NCBI RefSeq assembly: GCF_900182695.1
Contig: NZ_FXTK01000026.1
Coordinates: 1-39,278 of the forward strand
DNA: 39,278 nucleotides
Source of the DNA: Paracoccus laeviglucosivorans
GTDB lineage: Bacteria > Pseudomonadota > Alphaproteobacteria > Rhodobacterales > Rhodobacteraceae
Direction: 5' to 3'
Shown here: one piece after another, positions 7,363-16,129 of the stretch
Layout: each line of letters starts with the position of its first letter
Position numbering within the stretch: the stretch's first letter is position 1
Notes under the pieces: model-generated
Told to the model about the DNA's origin: nothing
Database searches by the model: none
The model's input: the letters and a program-made list of their open reading frames with translations, nothing else
Translations under genes and position numbers: made by a program

Positions 7363-8621
7363 CCTTGCACCCGGCCCATCACCAGGCTGGCATTCGTGCC
7401 GCCAAAGCCGAAGCTGTTCGACAGCACGTAATCCACCTTGCGGCGCACGGCGGCATTGGCTGCCAGATCGATCGCGGTTTCACGGGCGGGGTTGTCCAGA
7501 TTGATCGTCGGCGGGCAGATCTGATCGCGGATCGCCAGAATGCAGAAGATCGCTTCGACCGCGCCCGCCGCGCCCAGCAAATGCCCGATCGAGGATTTGG
7601 TGGACGACATGACCACATTCCCCGCCGCATTGCCCAGCAACCGCTCGACCGCGCCCAGCTCAATCACATCGGCCATGGTCGAGGTGCCATGCGCATTGAT
7701 GTAATCAATATCCGCCGGCGAAATGCCTGCGCGTTTCAAGGCGTTGGTCATCGAACGGAAACCGCCGTCGCCATCTTCGGACGGCGCAGTGATGTGATAG
7801 GCGTCGCCCGACATGCCATAGCCCAGAATCTCGGCATAGATCTTGGCACCGCGCGCCTTGGCGTGTTCGTATTCCTCAAGGACGACGACCCCCGCGCCCT
7901 CGCCCATGACGAAGCCGTCGCGGTCTTCATCCCACGGACGGCTGGCGGATTTGGGGTCATCTTCGCGCTTGGTGGACAGCGCCTTGCAGGCGTTGAAGCC
8001 CGCGACGCCGATTTCACAGATCGGGCTTTCCGCCCCGCCCGCGATCATCACATCCGCATCGCCAAATCCGATCAGCCGCGCCGCATCCCCGATGGCATGG
8101 GCACCCGTCGAACAGGCCGTCACCACCGCGTGGTTCGGCCCCTTGAAGCCGAAGCGGATCGAAACCTGACCGGACACAAGGTTGATCAGCGCACCCGGAA
8201 TAAAGAACGGCGACACCCGCTTGGGCCCGCGTTCCTTGATCAGCACAGCCGTTTCCGCGATCGAGGCCAGACCGCCGATCCCCGCGCCGATCATGACGCC
8301 GGTGCGTTCGCGGTCTTCGTCCGATTGCGGCTGCCAGCCGGAATCCTTCACAGCCTGTTCAGCGGCAGCCATGCCATACAGGATGAAGTCATCGACCTTG
8401 CGGCGGTCCTTCGGCTCCATCCAGTCGTCGGGATTGAAGGTTCCATCGGTGCCGTCGCCCAGCGGAATCTCGCAGGCATATTTCGTCACCACGTCCTTGG
8501 TGTCGAAGCGCGTGATCGGTCCTGCCCCGGATTCACCGGCCAGCAGACGCTTCCACGTTTCTTCCACGCCCGATGCCAGCGGCGTGACCATCCCAAGTCC
8601 GGTGACGACAACTCTGCGCAT
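7359..8621 (-). CDS. fabF: 3-oxoacyl-ACP synthase II (FabF)
   Basis: This 420-residue condensing enzyme extends acyl-ACP with malonyl-ACP in fatty-acid synthesis and is important for unsaturated chain elongation and temperature adaptation. The active-site cysteine is at 170 in VTACSTGA. The two histidines lie in INAHGTST and SSIGHLLGAAGAVEA, and the C-terminal glycine-rich motif NSFGFGGTNASL is complete. AAGGAGCC precedes the ATG. In many alphaproteobacteria acpP lies just upstream, but here the neighbouring gene is divergent telA and no acyl carrier protein gene lies in the gap. Confidence 0.96.
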   Translation of the reverse strand: MRRVVVTGLGMVTPLASGVEETWKRLLAGESGAGPITRFDTKDVVTKYACEIPLGDGTDGTFNPDDWMEPKDRRKVDDFILYGMAAAEQAVKDSGWQPQSDEDRERTGVMIGAGIGGLASIAETAVLIKERGPKRVSPFFIPGALINLVSGQVSIRFGFKGPNHAVVTACSTGAHAIGDAARLIGFGDADVMIAGGAESPICEIGVAGFNACKALSTKREDDPKSASRPWDEDRDGFVMGEGAGVVVLEEYEHAKARGAKIYAEILGYGMSGDAYHITAPSEDGDGGFRSMTNALKRAGISPADIDYINAHGTSTMADVIELGAVERLLGNAAGNVVMSSTKSSIGHLLGAAGAVEAIFCILAIRDQICPPTINLDNPARETAIDLAANAAVRRKVDYVLSNSFGFGGTNASLVMGRVQG

Positions 8622-8834
8622 AGATGGCTCCTTGACCCTCTGATAATCGGGCAGGTTCTACACGCGGCCCGGCTTTCGCGCAACGCCATGGCGTCCTGCA
8701 TGTTCCAAAACGCACAAAACCGGCCAAGCATAACCCCGCGCATAATGCGTCCCGATGGCGCAACTGCCATTGAACCCTCACAAAATCCGCATATTGTTCG
8801 CATGGTCCTGAATGGAAACGAAAGGGCGACCCGG

Positions 8835-10013
8835 ATGACCGACAAGACGCAGGCCAGCGCCGAAGCCGCATTGGACGAGATCAGGAGCGTGACCTCGGTG
8901 GTCCTGCCCGATCCGCCCCCCGCCGCCCCGAACTACGCCGAGGCGCAGGGGCCGCTTGCTGACGAAATCCGCAAGCGCATCGCCGAAATCGACATTCGCG
9001 ATACCGGCTCGATCGTGCATTTCGGTGCCCGTGCGCAGAACGAATTGCAGGAAATCAGCCAAGCCATGCTGGCGGACGTCAAGAACAAGGATGTCGGCCC
9101 CGCAGGTGAATCGCTGCGCGACATCGTAACGACCATTCGCGGCTTTTCGGTCAGCGAACTGGACGTGCGCCGCAAGCGCAGCTGGTGGGAACGCCTGACG
9201 GGCCGTGCCGCGCCCTTTGCGAAATTCGTCGCCAATTACGAACAGGTGCAGTCCCAGATCGACCGCATCACCTCGGATCTGGACGGCCATCAGCACCGGC
9301 TGCTGAAAGACATCAAATCGCTTGATCTGCTTTACGACCGCACGCTGGCCTTTTACGACGAGCTGGCGCTTTACATCGCAGCGGGCGAGGAGAAACTGGC
9401 CCTGATCGACCGCGACGAGGTTCCCGCCAAGGAAGCCGCCGTCAAGGCCGCGCCTGAAAACGATCAGGTCATGGCCGCGCAGGAATTGCGCGATCTGCGC
9501 GCCGCGCGTGACGATCTGGAACGCCGGGTGCATGACCTCAAGCTGACGCGGCAGGTCACGATGCAGTCGCTTCCCTCGATCCGGTTGGTGCAGGAAAACG
9601 ACAAGTCGCTGATCACCAAGATCAATTCCACCTTGGTGAACACGGTGCCGCTGTGGGAAACCCAGCTTGCGCAGGCTGTCACCATCCAGCGCAGCGCACA
9701 GGCGGCCAAGGCGGTCAAGGAAGCCAACGACCTGACCAACGACCTGCTGACCGCCAACGCCAAGAACCTGCGTCAGGCCAACGCGACCATCCGCACCGAG
9801 GTCGAGCGTGGCGTGTTCGACATCGAAAGCGTGCGCGGCGCGAATGCCGAACTGATCGCCACGATCGAAGACAGCCTGCGCATCGCGGACGAAGGCAAGG
9901 CGCGTCGCGCCGCCGCCGAAACCGAATTGCAGCAGATGGAGGCGCAGCTGCGCACCACCCTGTCGGCTGCGCGCGCCAGCCAGACCCCGGCGCAGGCTGC
10001 GGCACGATCGTGA
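8835..10013 (+). CDS. telA: TelA-family protein (toxic anion resistance family)
   Basis: This 392-residue soluble, almost entirely helical protein of the TelA/KlaA family (PF05816) has the recognisable LDVRRKRSWWERLTG segment near 115 and a long charged coiled-coil region. It ends in the family stretch NSTLVNTVPLWETQLAQAV followed by NDLLTANAKNLR. Family members were named for tellurite resistance and are often linked to envelope-stress genes, but their biochemical action is unknown. The ATG at 8835 has GAAAGGG upstream. The reading frame stays open far upstream only as the antisense of fabF. The gene overlaps the next one by four bases (GTGA), so the two are translationally coupled. Confidence 0.88.
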   Translation: MTDKTQASAEAALDEIRSVTSVVLPDPPPAAPNYAEAQGPLADEIRKRIAEIDIRDTGSIVHFGARAQNELQEISQAMLADVKNKDVGPAGESLRDIVTTIRGFSVSELDVRRKRSWWERLTGRAAPFAKFVANYEQVQSQIDRITSDLDGHQHRLLKDIKSLDLLYDRTLAFYDELALYIAAGEEKLALIDRDEVPAKEAAVKAAPENDQVMAAQELRDLRAARDDLERRVHDLKLTRQVTMQSLPSIRLVQENDKSLITKINSTLVNTVPLWETQLAQAVTIQRSAQAAKAVKEANDLTNDLLTANAKNLRQANATIRTEVERGVFDIESVRGANAELIATIEDSLRIADEGKARRAAAETELQQMEAQLRTTLSAARASQTPAQAAARS

Positions 10014-11065
10014 TCGCGCAGCCCGCCACGCCTGCAACCTTTGACCTCGCGCGCGTTCTGCGCGCGGGGCTGCTTCTTGGCGCACTTGGCCTGCTTGCCG
10101 CCTGCGCCGACGATCTGCCCAAATCGGACAACGCACCGGGCATCAGCGCCGCCGCCCCCCTGCCGCGACCCGACCGTCCCGAACTGACGCAGGCCGCGCT
10201 GCGCCGCGAACGTGCCGCACAGGCCCGCGCCGCCAACCGCGCCGCCGCCAGCGCCGCCGAAACGCCCGCCAGCCGCAACATGCGCAGCTATCTGCAGGGC
10301 GTCGAGGATGCGCTGATCGCGCGTGGCAAGATGCGGACGGATGACGGTTCCGAAATCCGGCTGACCCCCGAGCGTCTGACCGAGGATTTCATCCTTGTCG
10401 CGCTACATGACGAATATGTGCGCGACGGCGACCGGCTGGTATCGCGCAGCACCCCCGCGCCTTTGCGCCGCTGGGATCGCCCCATCAGCATCCGCATCGA
10501 ATTTGGCGCCTCGGTCGCACCAGCACAGCGCGCCCGCGACCGTTCCGACATCGCGGGCTATGCGGCGCGGTTGCAGAATGCCTCGGGCCACCCGGTCGGG
10601 CTGACGGGCGGCGACGGCAATTTCGACGTGCTGATCCTGTCCGAGGACGAGCGTCGCGCCATGGCCCCGCGTCTGACCGCGCTGGTCCCCGACATTCCCC
10701 CCGCCGATGTGAACGCGCTGGCCGAACTTGCGCCGCAGAATTACTGCACCGTCTTCGCCTATTCGCGCGGGGATTCCGCGACCTATGCGCAGGCCGTCGC
10801 CGTGATCCGCGCCGAAACTCCGCCGCGCCTGCGCAAATCCTGCATTCACGAAGAAATCGCCCAAGGGCTTGGCCTTGCCAATGACAGCCCGCTGGTGCGC
10901 CCGTCGATCTTCAACGACGACGAAGAATTCGCCTATCTGACCAAGCATGACGAATTGCTGCTGAAGATCCTTTACGACCCGCGCCTGCGCCCCGGCATGA
11001 CCGAGGCCGAGGCCCGCCCCATTGTCATGCAGATCGCAAGCGAGCTTCTGGCGACTGAAGCCTGA
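10010..11065 (+). CDS. DUF2927 domain lipoprotein
   Basis: This 351-residue protein starts at GTG 10010, which overlaps the telA stop. A hydrophobic signal ends in a lipobox with Cys32 (LGLLAACADD), so it should be a lipoprotein. An Ala/Arg-rich linker (about 50-90) follows. The conserved domain runs from about 95 to the end with ALHDEYVRDG, RSDIAGYAARL and the family signature SCIHEEIAQGLGLANDSP, then RPSIFNDDEEFAYLTKHDEL. The function of DUF2927 proteins is not established. The HEE...N/D-rich signature resembles a zinc-peptidase-like site but lacks a full HExxH. Genetic coupling to TelA suggests that the two act together in envelope maintenance, by inference. Confidence 0.82.
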   Translation: MIAQPATPATFDLARVLRAGLLLGALGLLAACADDLPKSDNAPGISAAAPLPRPDRPELTQAALRRERAAQARAANRAAASAAETPASRNMRSYLQGVEDALIARGKMRTDDGSEIRLTPERLTEDFILVALHDEYVRDGDRLVSRSTPAPLRRWDRPISIRIEFGASVAPAQRARDRSDIAGYAARLQNASGHPVGLTGGDGNFDVLILSEDERRAMAPRLTALVPDIPPADVNALAELAPQNYCTVFAYSRGDSATYAQAVAVIRAETPPRLRKSCIHEEIAQGLGLANDSPLVRPSIFNDDEEFAYLTKHDELLLKILYDPRLRPGMTEAEARPIVMQIASELLATEA

Positions 11066-11083
11066 TCCGTTCAACGCGACAAC

Positions 11084-11114
11084 GCACCGGGAAAGCCGCC
11101 GCTTTTCCCGGTGC
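11084..11114 (+). terminator. Hairpin terminator after the telA-DUF2927 pair
   Basis: An 11-bp perfect stem (GCACCGGGAAA, 11084-11094, with its complement at 11104-11114) and a nine-base loop are followed by TTTCGC. It lies 19 bases after the DUF2927 stop and splits the block into two transcription units, or attenuates read-through into the SPFH gene. Confidence 0.7.
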
Positions 11115-11286
11115 TTTCGCATGGCAACCCAGCCCAAAACCGCTTATTGCCCAAACACATCAATCAACATCTGTTCCTGCCTTCGAACTGCCGATAAGCT
11201 GCGGGCGTGAACCATTCGCGGGCGCGGTCCCTGCTGTTTGCGGGCCATCTGCCGTCGCCCTTGCATCTTGTATAAGGGAAGGAAGC

Positions 11287-12426
11287 ATGTCGCTTTTCAA
11301 CATCCTCGGCGGCGAGTTCATCGACATCATCGAATGGACCGACGACACCCGCGACACGATGGTCTATCGCTTCCCGACCGTCGGCAACGCCATCAAATAC
11401 GGCGCCAAGCTGACCGTCCGCGAAGGTCAGGCGGCCGTGTTCATCCATGAAGGTCAGCTTGCCGATGTGTTCGGCCCCGGCCTTTACATGCTTGAAACCA
11501 ACAACATGCCGATCCTGACGCGGTTGCAGCACTGGGATCATGGCTTCCGCAGCCCGTTCAAGTCGGAAATCTATTTCGTCAACACGACCCGCTTCAACGA
11601 TCTGAAATGGGGCACCAAGAACCCGGTCATCGCACGCGACCCGGAATTCGGCCCGGTGCGTCTGCGCGCCTTTGGCACCTATTCCATGCGCGTCACCGAC
11701 CCCGGCAAGTTCATGCTGGAGATCGTCGGAACCGACGGCGAATTCACCAAGGACGAAATCACCTTCCAACTGCGCAACATCATCGTGCAGGAATTCTCGC
11801 GCATGATCGCGGGTGCGGGCATCCCGGTTCTGGACATGGCGGCGAATACCGGACAGTTCGGCGGTCTGGTGGCCAAGGCGATCAGCCCCACGGTCGGCCA
11901 ATACGGCCTGACCATCCCGGAATTTTATATCGAAAACATCAGCCTGCCCGACGAAGTTGAAAAGATGCTGGATAAGCGCACCTCGATGGGCATTGTCGGC
12001 GACCTGAACCGCTTCGGCCAATATGCCGCGTCCGAGGCGATGCTGAACGCCTCGCGTCAGGACGGCGGCATGGGCGCCGGGATCGGTGCGGGCCTTGGCG
12101 CGGGACTGGGTGCCGCGATGGGTCAGGCGCGCGGTCCGTGGGGTGCAAGCCCCGCGCAGCTTTCGCCGACGCCCGCCCCGCAGACACCGCCTCCGCTGCA
12201 TCCCGAAACCGTCTGGCACATTGCCGTGGACGGTCAGGCGCAAGGCCCCTTTGGCCGCGCCAAGCTGGGGCGGCTGGCCAACGAAGGCGCGTTCAGCCGC
12301 GACACGCTGGTCTGGACGCCGGGTCAGGACGGCTGGAAACCCGCCGATGAGGTGGCCGAGCTTGCGCAGCTTTTCACCATCTCGCCGCCGCCCCCGCCAC
12401 CCCCCCTGCCCAAGCAGCAAGGCTAA
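11287..12426 (+). CDS. SPFH-domain protein with C-terminal GYF_2 domain (YdjI-like)
   Basis: This 379-residue protein resembles the 'virion core'/YdjI branch of SPFH (stomatin/prohibitin/flotillin) proteins. It opens MSLFNILGGEFIDIIEWTDD, then contains GQAAVFIHEGQLADVFGPG and the SPFH core through about 215. A Gly/Ala-rich stretch (MGAGIGAGLGAGLGAAMG, about 259-280) leads to a GYF_2/DUF4339 module (VWHIAVDGQAQGPF...DGWKPADEV, about 310-360) and a polyproline end. SPFH proteins assemble on membranes, and the GYF_2 module is probably a protein-interaction site. The ATG has AAGGGAAGGAAGC upstream. The next gene encodes the zinc-ribbon membrane partner typical of this family. No transmembrane helix is evident. 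Confidence 0.87.
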   Translation: MSLFNILGGEFIDIIEWTDDTRDTMVYRFPTVGNAIKYGAKLTVREGQAAVFIHEGQLADVFGPGLYMLETNNMPILTRLQHWDHGFRSPFKSEIYFVNTTRFNDLKWGTKNPVIARDPEFGPVRLRAFGTYSMRVTDPGKFMLEIVGTDGEFTKDEITFQLRNIIVQEFSRMIAGAGIPVLDMAANTGQFGGLVAKAISPTVGQYGLTIPEFYIENISLPDEVEKMLDKRTSMGIVGDLNRFGQYAASEAMLNASRQDGGMGAGIGAGLGAGLGAAMGQARGPWGASPAQLSPTPAPQTPPPLHPETVWHIAVDGQAQGPFGRAKLGRLANEGAFSRDTLVWTPGQDGWKPADEVAELAQLFTISPPPPPPPLPKQQG

Positions 12427-12438
12427 GCGGTTGCGCCC

Positions 12439-13752
12439 ATGCCGACGCCTCCCTCGGAATACCGCTACCCGTGCGAAAATTGTGGCGCGGGCCTGGAATT
12501 CTCGCCCGGTCAGCAACAGCTAAGATGCCCCTATTGCGGGCATGAACAGCATATCGGTCCCGGTCCTGCCCGTGCGCCCAGCCGCTCGGTCAAGGACGGG
12601 CCATGGGGCGATACCGCCATCCTGCGCGATCCGGCCACGGGCCGCGCCCTGCAATGGGATGCCAGCCACAAGGCGCCCGAAATCGTCGAACTCCCGCTGG
12701 AACAGGGCCTGCGACTGGACCGTGACAGCGACCTGACGGAAACGGTGCGCACGCTGTCCTGCCCCAATTGCGGCGCCAAGATCGAGGTGACGTCCGATAG
12801 CCACGCCTCAAGCTGCCCGTTCTGCGCGACGGCGGTGGTGACCGATACCGGCACGACGCGGCTGATCAAGCCCCAAGGCGTCCTGCCCTTCGTCATCACA
12901 CAGGATCAGGCGAAATCGGCGCTGGAAAGCTGGCTGAAAGGGCTCTGGTTCGCCCCTTCCGGGCTGACGGCCTATGCCAAACGCGGCAAGCGGTTGCAGG
13001 GCATCTATTCGCCGTTCTGGACCTTCGACGCCATGACGCAATCGCAGTATAGCGGCGCACGCGGCGACTGGTATTACGAAACCGTCTGGGTGACGCGGGA
13101 AATCAACGGCCAGCGCCAACAGGTGGCCGAACAGGTCCGCCGCACCCGCTGGACACCGGTGCAGGGCCGGGTGCAGCGCCATTTCAACGATGTGCTGGTG
13201 CTGGCCTCAAGTTCGCTGCCGCGCCGCATCACGGATTCGCTGACACCTTGGGATCTGTCGCACCTGATGCCTTACCGCCCCGACTACCTCGCGGGGTTTC
13301 TGGCCGAGGGTTATACGATTCCCCTCGCCTCGGGACACGACATCGCGCAACAGGAAATGTCGGGCGTCATCGCGATGGACGTGCGCCGTGCGATCGGCGG
13401 CAACGAACAGCAGGTCAGCCAGATCCGCACCGCCCATTCGGACGAAAGCTTCAAGCATATCCTGCTGCCGGTCTGGTCCGCCGCCTATCGCTATAACGGC
13501 AAAAGCTACCGCTTCGTGGTGAACGGCCAGTCCGGCCGCGTGCAGGGCGAACGTCCCTGGTCGGTCTGGAAGATCGCGCTGGCGGTGCTGGCCGTCATGG
13601 CGCTGCTGGCGGCCCTGCTGGCGCTGAACGAACGCGGCCAATATGTCCAGAACGGGACGGGCCGCGGCATCAGCATCGACATGCCCGCGATTTCCATCGA
13701 CGGATTTGGCGGTTACCGCTATCAGGATGAAAATTCAGGAGGAAGCCCTTGA
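12439..13752 (+). CDS. Double zinc-ribbon membrane protein (YdjG-like)
   Basis: This 437-residue protein carries two zinc ribbons. The first has cysteines in CENCGAG and LRCPYCGHE (about 12-33), the second in LSCPNCGAKIEV and SSCPFCATAV (about 109-133), giving four CxxC pairs. A middle domain with SPFWTFDAMTQSQYSGARGD and a C-terminal membrane helix (WKIALAVLAVMALLAALLAL, about 382-401) follow, leaving a short tail. The architecture matches the TFIIB-type zinc-ribbon proteins found next to YdjI-like SPFH proteins. In Bacillus subtilis the corresponding YdjG is part of the pspA-ydjGHI stress operon. Here it lies 12 bases after the SPFH gene, so co-function at the membrane is likely. Confidence 0.83.
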   Translation: MPTPPSEYRYPCENCGAGLEFSPGQQQLRCPYCGHEQHIGPGPARAPSRSVKDGPWGDTAILRDPATGRALQWDASHKAPEIVELPLEQGLRLDRDSDLTETVRTLSCPNCGAKIEVTSDSHASSCPFCATAVVTDTGTTRLIKPQGVLPFVITQDQAKSALESWLKGLWFAPSGLTAYAKRGKRLQGIYSPFWTFDAMTQSQYSGARGDWYYETVWVTREINGQRQQVAEQVRRTRWTPVQGRVQRHFNDVLVLASSSLPRRITDSLTPWDLSHLMPYRPDYLAGFLAEGYTIPLASGHDIAQQEMSGVIAMDVRRAIGGNEQQVSQIRTAHSDESFKHILLPVWSAAYRYNGKSYRFVVNGQSGRVQGERPWSVWKIALAVLAVMALLAALLALNERGQYVQNGTGRGISIDMPAISIDGFGGYRYQDENSGGSP

Positions 13753-14666
13753 TCCTTTGCGCCGGTGAATCGCTGATCGACATGGTGCCCCAAGCGGGCC
13801 AATTCCGCCCGCTGGCCGGGGGGGCCGTCTATAACACCGCCATCGCGCTGGGTCGTCTGGGCACGCCGACCAGCTATCTCTGGCCCATATCCCGCGACCC
13901 GTTCGGAGAGATGCTGCTCACCCCCCTGACCCAGGCGGGCGTGGCAACCGACCTGTGCCCCCGCTCGGACCGGCTGACCACGCTGGCCTTTGTCACCCTG
14001 ACCGGGGGCGAGGCGCGATACGCATTCTACGACGAAGGCTCGGCTGGCCGGATGCTCAGCCCTGACGATCTGCCGCCCATCCCGGCCGACATCTCGGCGC
14101 TGTTCATCGGCGGCATCAGTCTGGTCCCCGACCCCTGCGGTGCCGCGATCGAGGAACTGGCCCGCCGCGCCAAACCCCGGATGCCGGTCATGCTCGACCC
14201 AAATATCCGCCCCTTCTTCATTCAGGACGCCGATGCCTATCGCGCCCGGCTTGAACGGCTTTTCGCGCTGGCAGACATCGTCAAGCTTTCGTCGGATGAT
14301 CTGGAATGGCTGATGCCGGATGTGGATCATGCCGAAGCGGCGGCACGCATTCTGGCCAAAGGCCCCAGGATCATCCTGAAAACCGGCGGCATTCAGGGCG
14401 CCATTGCCTATTGGCAGGGCGAACCCCTCGCCGCACCCGCCCTGCAGGTCGAGGTGGCCGACACGATCGGCGCCGGTGATACATTCAACGCAGGCGTTCT
14501 GGCCGCCCTTCACGAATCCGGCGCGCTCAGCCGCGACGGCATCGACAAGCTGACACCGCAAACCCTGCTGCAAGCCCTGACCCTGGGCACGCGCGCCGCC
14601 GCCGTCACCGTCTCACGCCCCGGCGCGAACCCGCCATGGCTGCATGAACTGGCTCTGACGACCTGA
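13749..14666 (+). CDS. PfkB-family carbohydrate kinase (fructokinase-like)
   Basis: This 305-residue ribokinase-fold sugar kinase starts at TTG 13749, overlapping the previous stop (TTGA) with AGGAGG just upstream. The N-terminal substrate half has GESLIDMVPQ and the GGAVYNTAIALGRLG motif. The C-terminal signature DTIGAGDTFNAG (about 238-249) carries the catalytic aspartate and anion hole. The sequence is closest to the fructokinase subgroup, but substrate cannot be fixed from the motifs. Its translational coupling to an envelope-stress-type gene is unexpected, since no sugar transporter or catabolic enzyme is nearby. Confidence 0.88.
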   Translation: MILCAGESLIDMVPQAGQFRPLAGGAVYNTAIALGRLGTPTSYLWPISRDPFGEMLLTPLTQAGVATDLCPRSDRLTTLAFVTLTGGEARYAFYDEGSAGRMLSPDDLPPIPADISALFIGGISLVPDPCGAAIEELARRAKPRMPVMLDPNIRPFFIQDADAYRARLERLFALADIVKLSSDDLEWLMPDVDHAEAAARILAKGPRIILKTGGIQGAIAYWQGEPLAAPALQVEVADTIGAGDTFNAGVLAALHESGALSRDGIDKLTPQTLLQALTLGTRAAAVTVSRPGANPPWLHELALTT

Positions 14667-14673
14667 CAAAGCT

Positions 14674-14703
14674 ACGGCCCGCGCCATCTTCAACGCGGGC
14701 CGT
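14674..14703 (+). terminator. Hairpin terminator after the sugar kinase gene
   Basis: A 10-bp perfect inverted repeat, ACGGCCCGCG (14674-14683) and CGCGGGCCGT (14694-14703), lies a few bases after the kinase stop. Being symmetrical and between convergent genes, it may also serve hflX from the other side, although it is about 120 bases from that stop. Confidence 0.65.
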
Positions 14704-14773
14704 CCCTGTCATATCTCAAACACCCAAAACCCGCGCCGCCCGACGCAGGAACGGCGCCGCCACCCTCAGGTAC

Positions 14774-14796
14774 TTCTTAGTTCTGCAAATACCCAT
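14774..14796 (+). repeat. Intergenic 23-bp repeat, copy A
   Basis: The sequence TTCTTAGTTCT then GCAAATACCCAT lies downstream of hflX. It matches copy B (19580-19602, opposite strand) at 22 of 23 positions, and the match to B extends a few bases on both sides (27 bases, one mismatch). It matches copy C (19625-19647) at 21 of 23. It lies outside any coding region. Confidence 0.85.
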
Positions 14797-14821
14797 GCAG
14801 GTCGCGCCACAAGCGCGGCGC

Positions 14822-16129
14822 TTACAGCGCCTCGAAACTGCCCCGCTGGCGTTCGGTCCAGCTCACGGTGACGCGCACGCCATTCTCGGTCGTTTCTTCA
14901 TGGGTCACGATGCCCTGCCCGTGCAGCCATGCGCGGCGACGGCCATCCTCCAGCTTCAGCAGCAGGATGTCTTCGGTCCGCGGCTCATCCAGCGCCTCGG
15001 CCAGACGCGCCTCGACACCGGCCAGCAGATCGTCCAGCCCCTCGCCCGACAGGGCCGAGATCGCCTGCACACCCTCGGTCCGCGCATCGGTGCGACGCAG
15101 CGCCTCGCGGGTTTCGGCGGAAAGCGAATCGATCTTGTTCCAGACCTCGATCAGCGGCACGTCCTCTTCGACGCCAAGCCCGTCCAGAATCTCACCAACA
15201 TCGCCGGCCTGCTCCTCGGTCTCGGGGTGGCTGATGTCGCGCACATGCAGGATCAGATCGGCGGCAAGCACCTCCTCCAGCGTGGCGCGGAAGGCAGCGA
15301 CCAGTTCATGGGGCAGATCGCTGATGAAACCCACGGTATCGGACAGGATCACGCGCCGCCCACCGGGCAGCACCATCTGGCGCATGGTCGGGTCCAGCGT
15401 GGCGAACAACTGGTCCTTGGCCATGACCTCGGCGCCGGTCAGCTTGTTGAACAGCGTGGACTTCCCGGCATTGGTATAGCCCACCAGCGCCACGATCGGA
15501 TAGGGCACCTTGGCGCGGGCCTTGCGGTGCAATTCGCGCGTCTTGACCACACGCTCCAACTGACGCCGCAGGCGGATGACCTGTTCGTCGATGGCGCGGC
15601 GGTCGGCCTCGATCTGAGTCTCACCGGGGCCGCCGACAAAGCCCAAACCACCACGCTGCCGTTCAAGGTGGGTCCATGCCCGCACCAGCCGCGTCCGCTG
15701 ATAGGCCAAGGCGGCCAGTTCGACTTGCAACACACCTTCGCGGGTCTGGGCGCGGTCGGCGAAGATCTCAAGGATCAGCCCGGTGCGGTCAAGGATCTTG
15801 ACGCCCCAGTCCTTTTCCAGATTGCGCTGCTGAACCGGCGTCACCGGCCCGTCGATCAGCACAAGCTCGGCCCCCTCGCCATCGGCGGCGGCCTTGATGT
15901 GCTGGCCGATTTCCTCGCGCTTGCCTTTGGAAAACAGCATCCCGGCATCGGGGTTGCGCAGCTTGGCAACCTCGGCCCCGGTCACGTCGATCGCGGGCAG
16001 CGCATGGGCCAGCGCCACCGCTTCCTCAAGCGCCAGATCGGGCGAACGTCGCGTGCGCGAATTGCCCAGATCAGGATGGATCACATAGGCGCGGGTCGGC
16101 TGTTCGTGGGTTTCAGTGGGTTCGGCCAA
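14822..16129 (-). CDS. hflX: Ribosome-associated GTPase HflX
   Basis: This 435-residue GTPase binds the 50S subunit and splits stalled ribosomes in stress. The N-terminal HflX domain has the glycine-rich GLGFVGGPGETQIEADRR (about 161-178) and a helical linker. The G domain carries G1 GYTNAGKST (about 217-225), G3 DTVGFISDLP (about 264-273) and G4 NKID. The start is a TTG placed directly after the hfq TGA, with GAGGAA as ribosome site. An ATG four bases earlier is out of frame. Adjacency to hfq is the classical hfq-hflX arrangement. Confidence 0.95.
   Translation of the reverse strand: MAEPTETHEQPTRAYVIHPDLGNSRTRRSPDLALEEAVALAHALPAIDVTGAEVAKLRNPDAGMLFSKGKREEIGQHIKAAADGEGAELVLIDGPVTPVQQRNLEKDWGVKILDRTGLILEIFADRAQTREGVLQVELAALAYQRTRLVRAWTHLERQRGGLGFVGGPGETQIEADRRAIDEQVIRLRRQLERVVKTRELHRKARAKVPYPIVALVGYTNAGKSTLFNKLTGAEVMAKDQLFATLDPTMRQMVLPGGRRVILSDTVGFISDLPHELVAAFRATLEEVLAADLILHVRDISHPETEEQAGDVGEILDGLGVEEDVPLIEVWNKIDSLSAETREALRRTDARTEGVQAISALSGEGLDDLLAGVEARLAEALDEPRTEDILLLKLEDGRRRAWLHGQGIVTHEETTENGVRVTVSWTERQRGSFEAL

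Noticed and set aside
7221..8834. In-frame upstream extension of telA giving a 930-residue protein
   Set aside because: The extension is antisense to fabF and mltG and low in sense. The TelA family N-terminus and a ribosome site mark the ATG at 8835.
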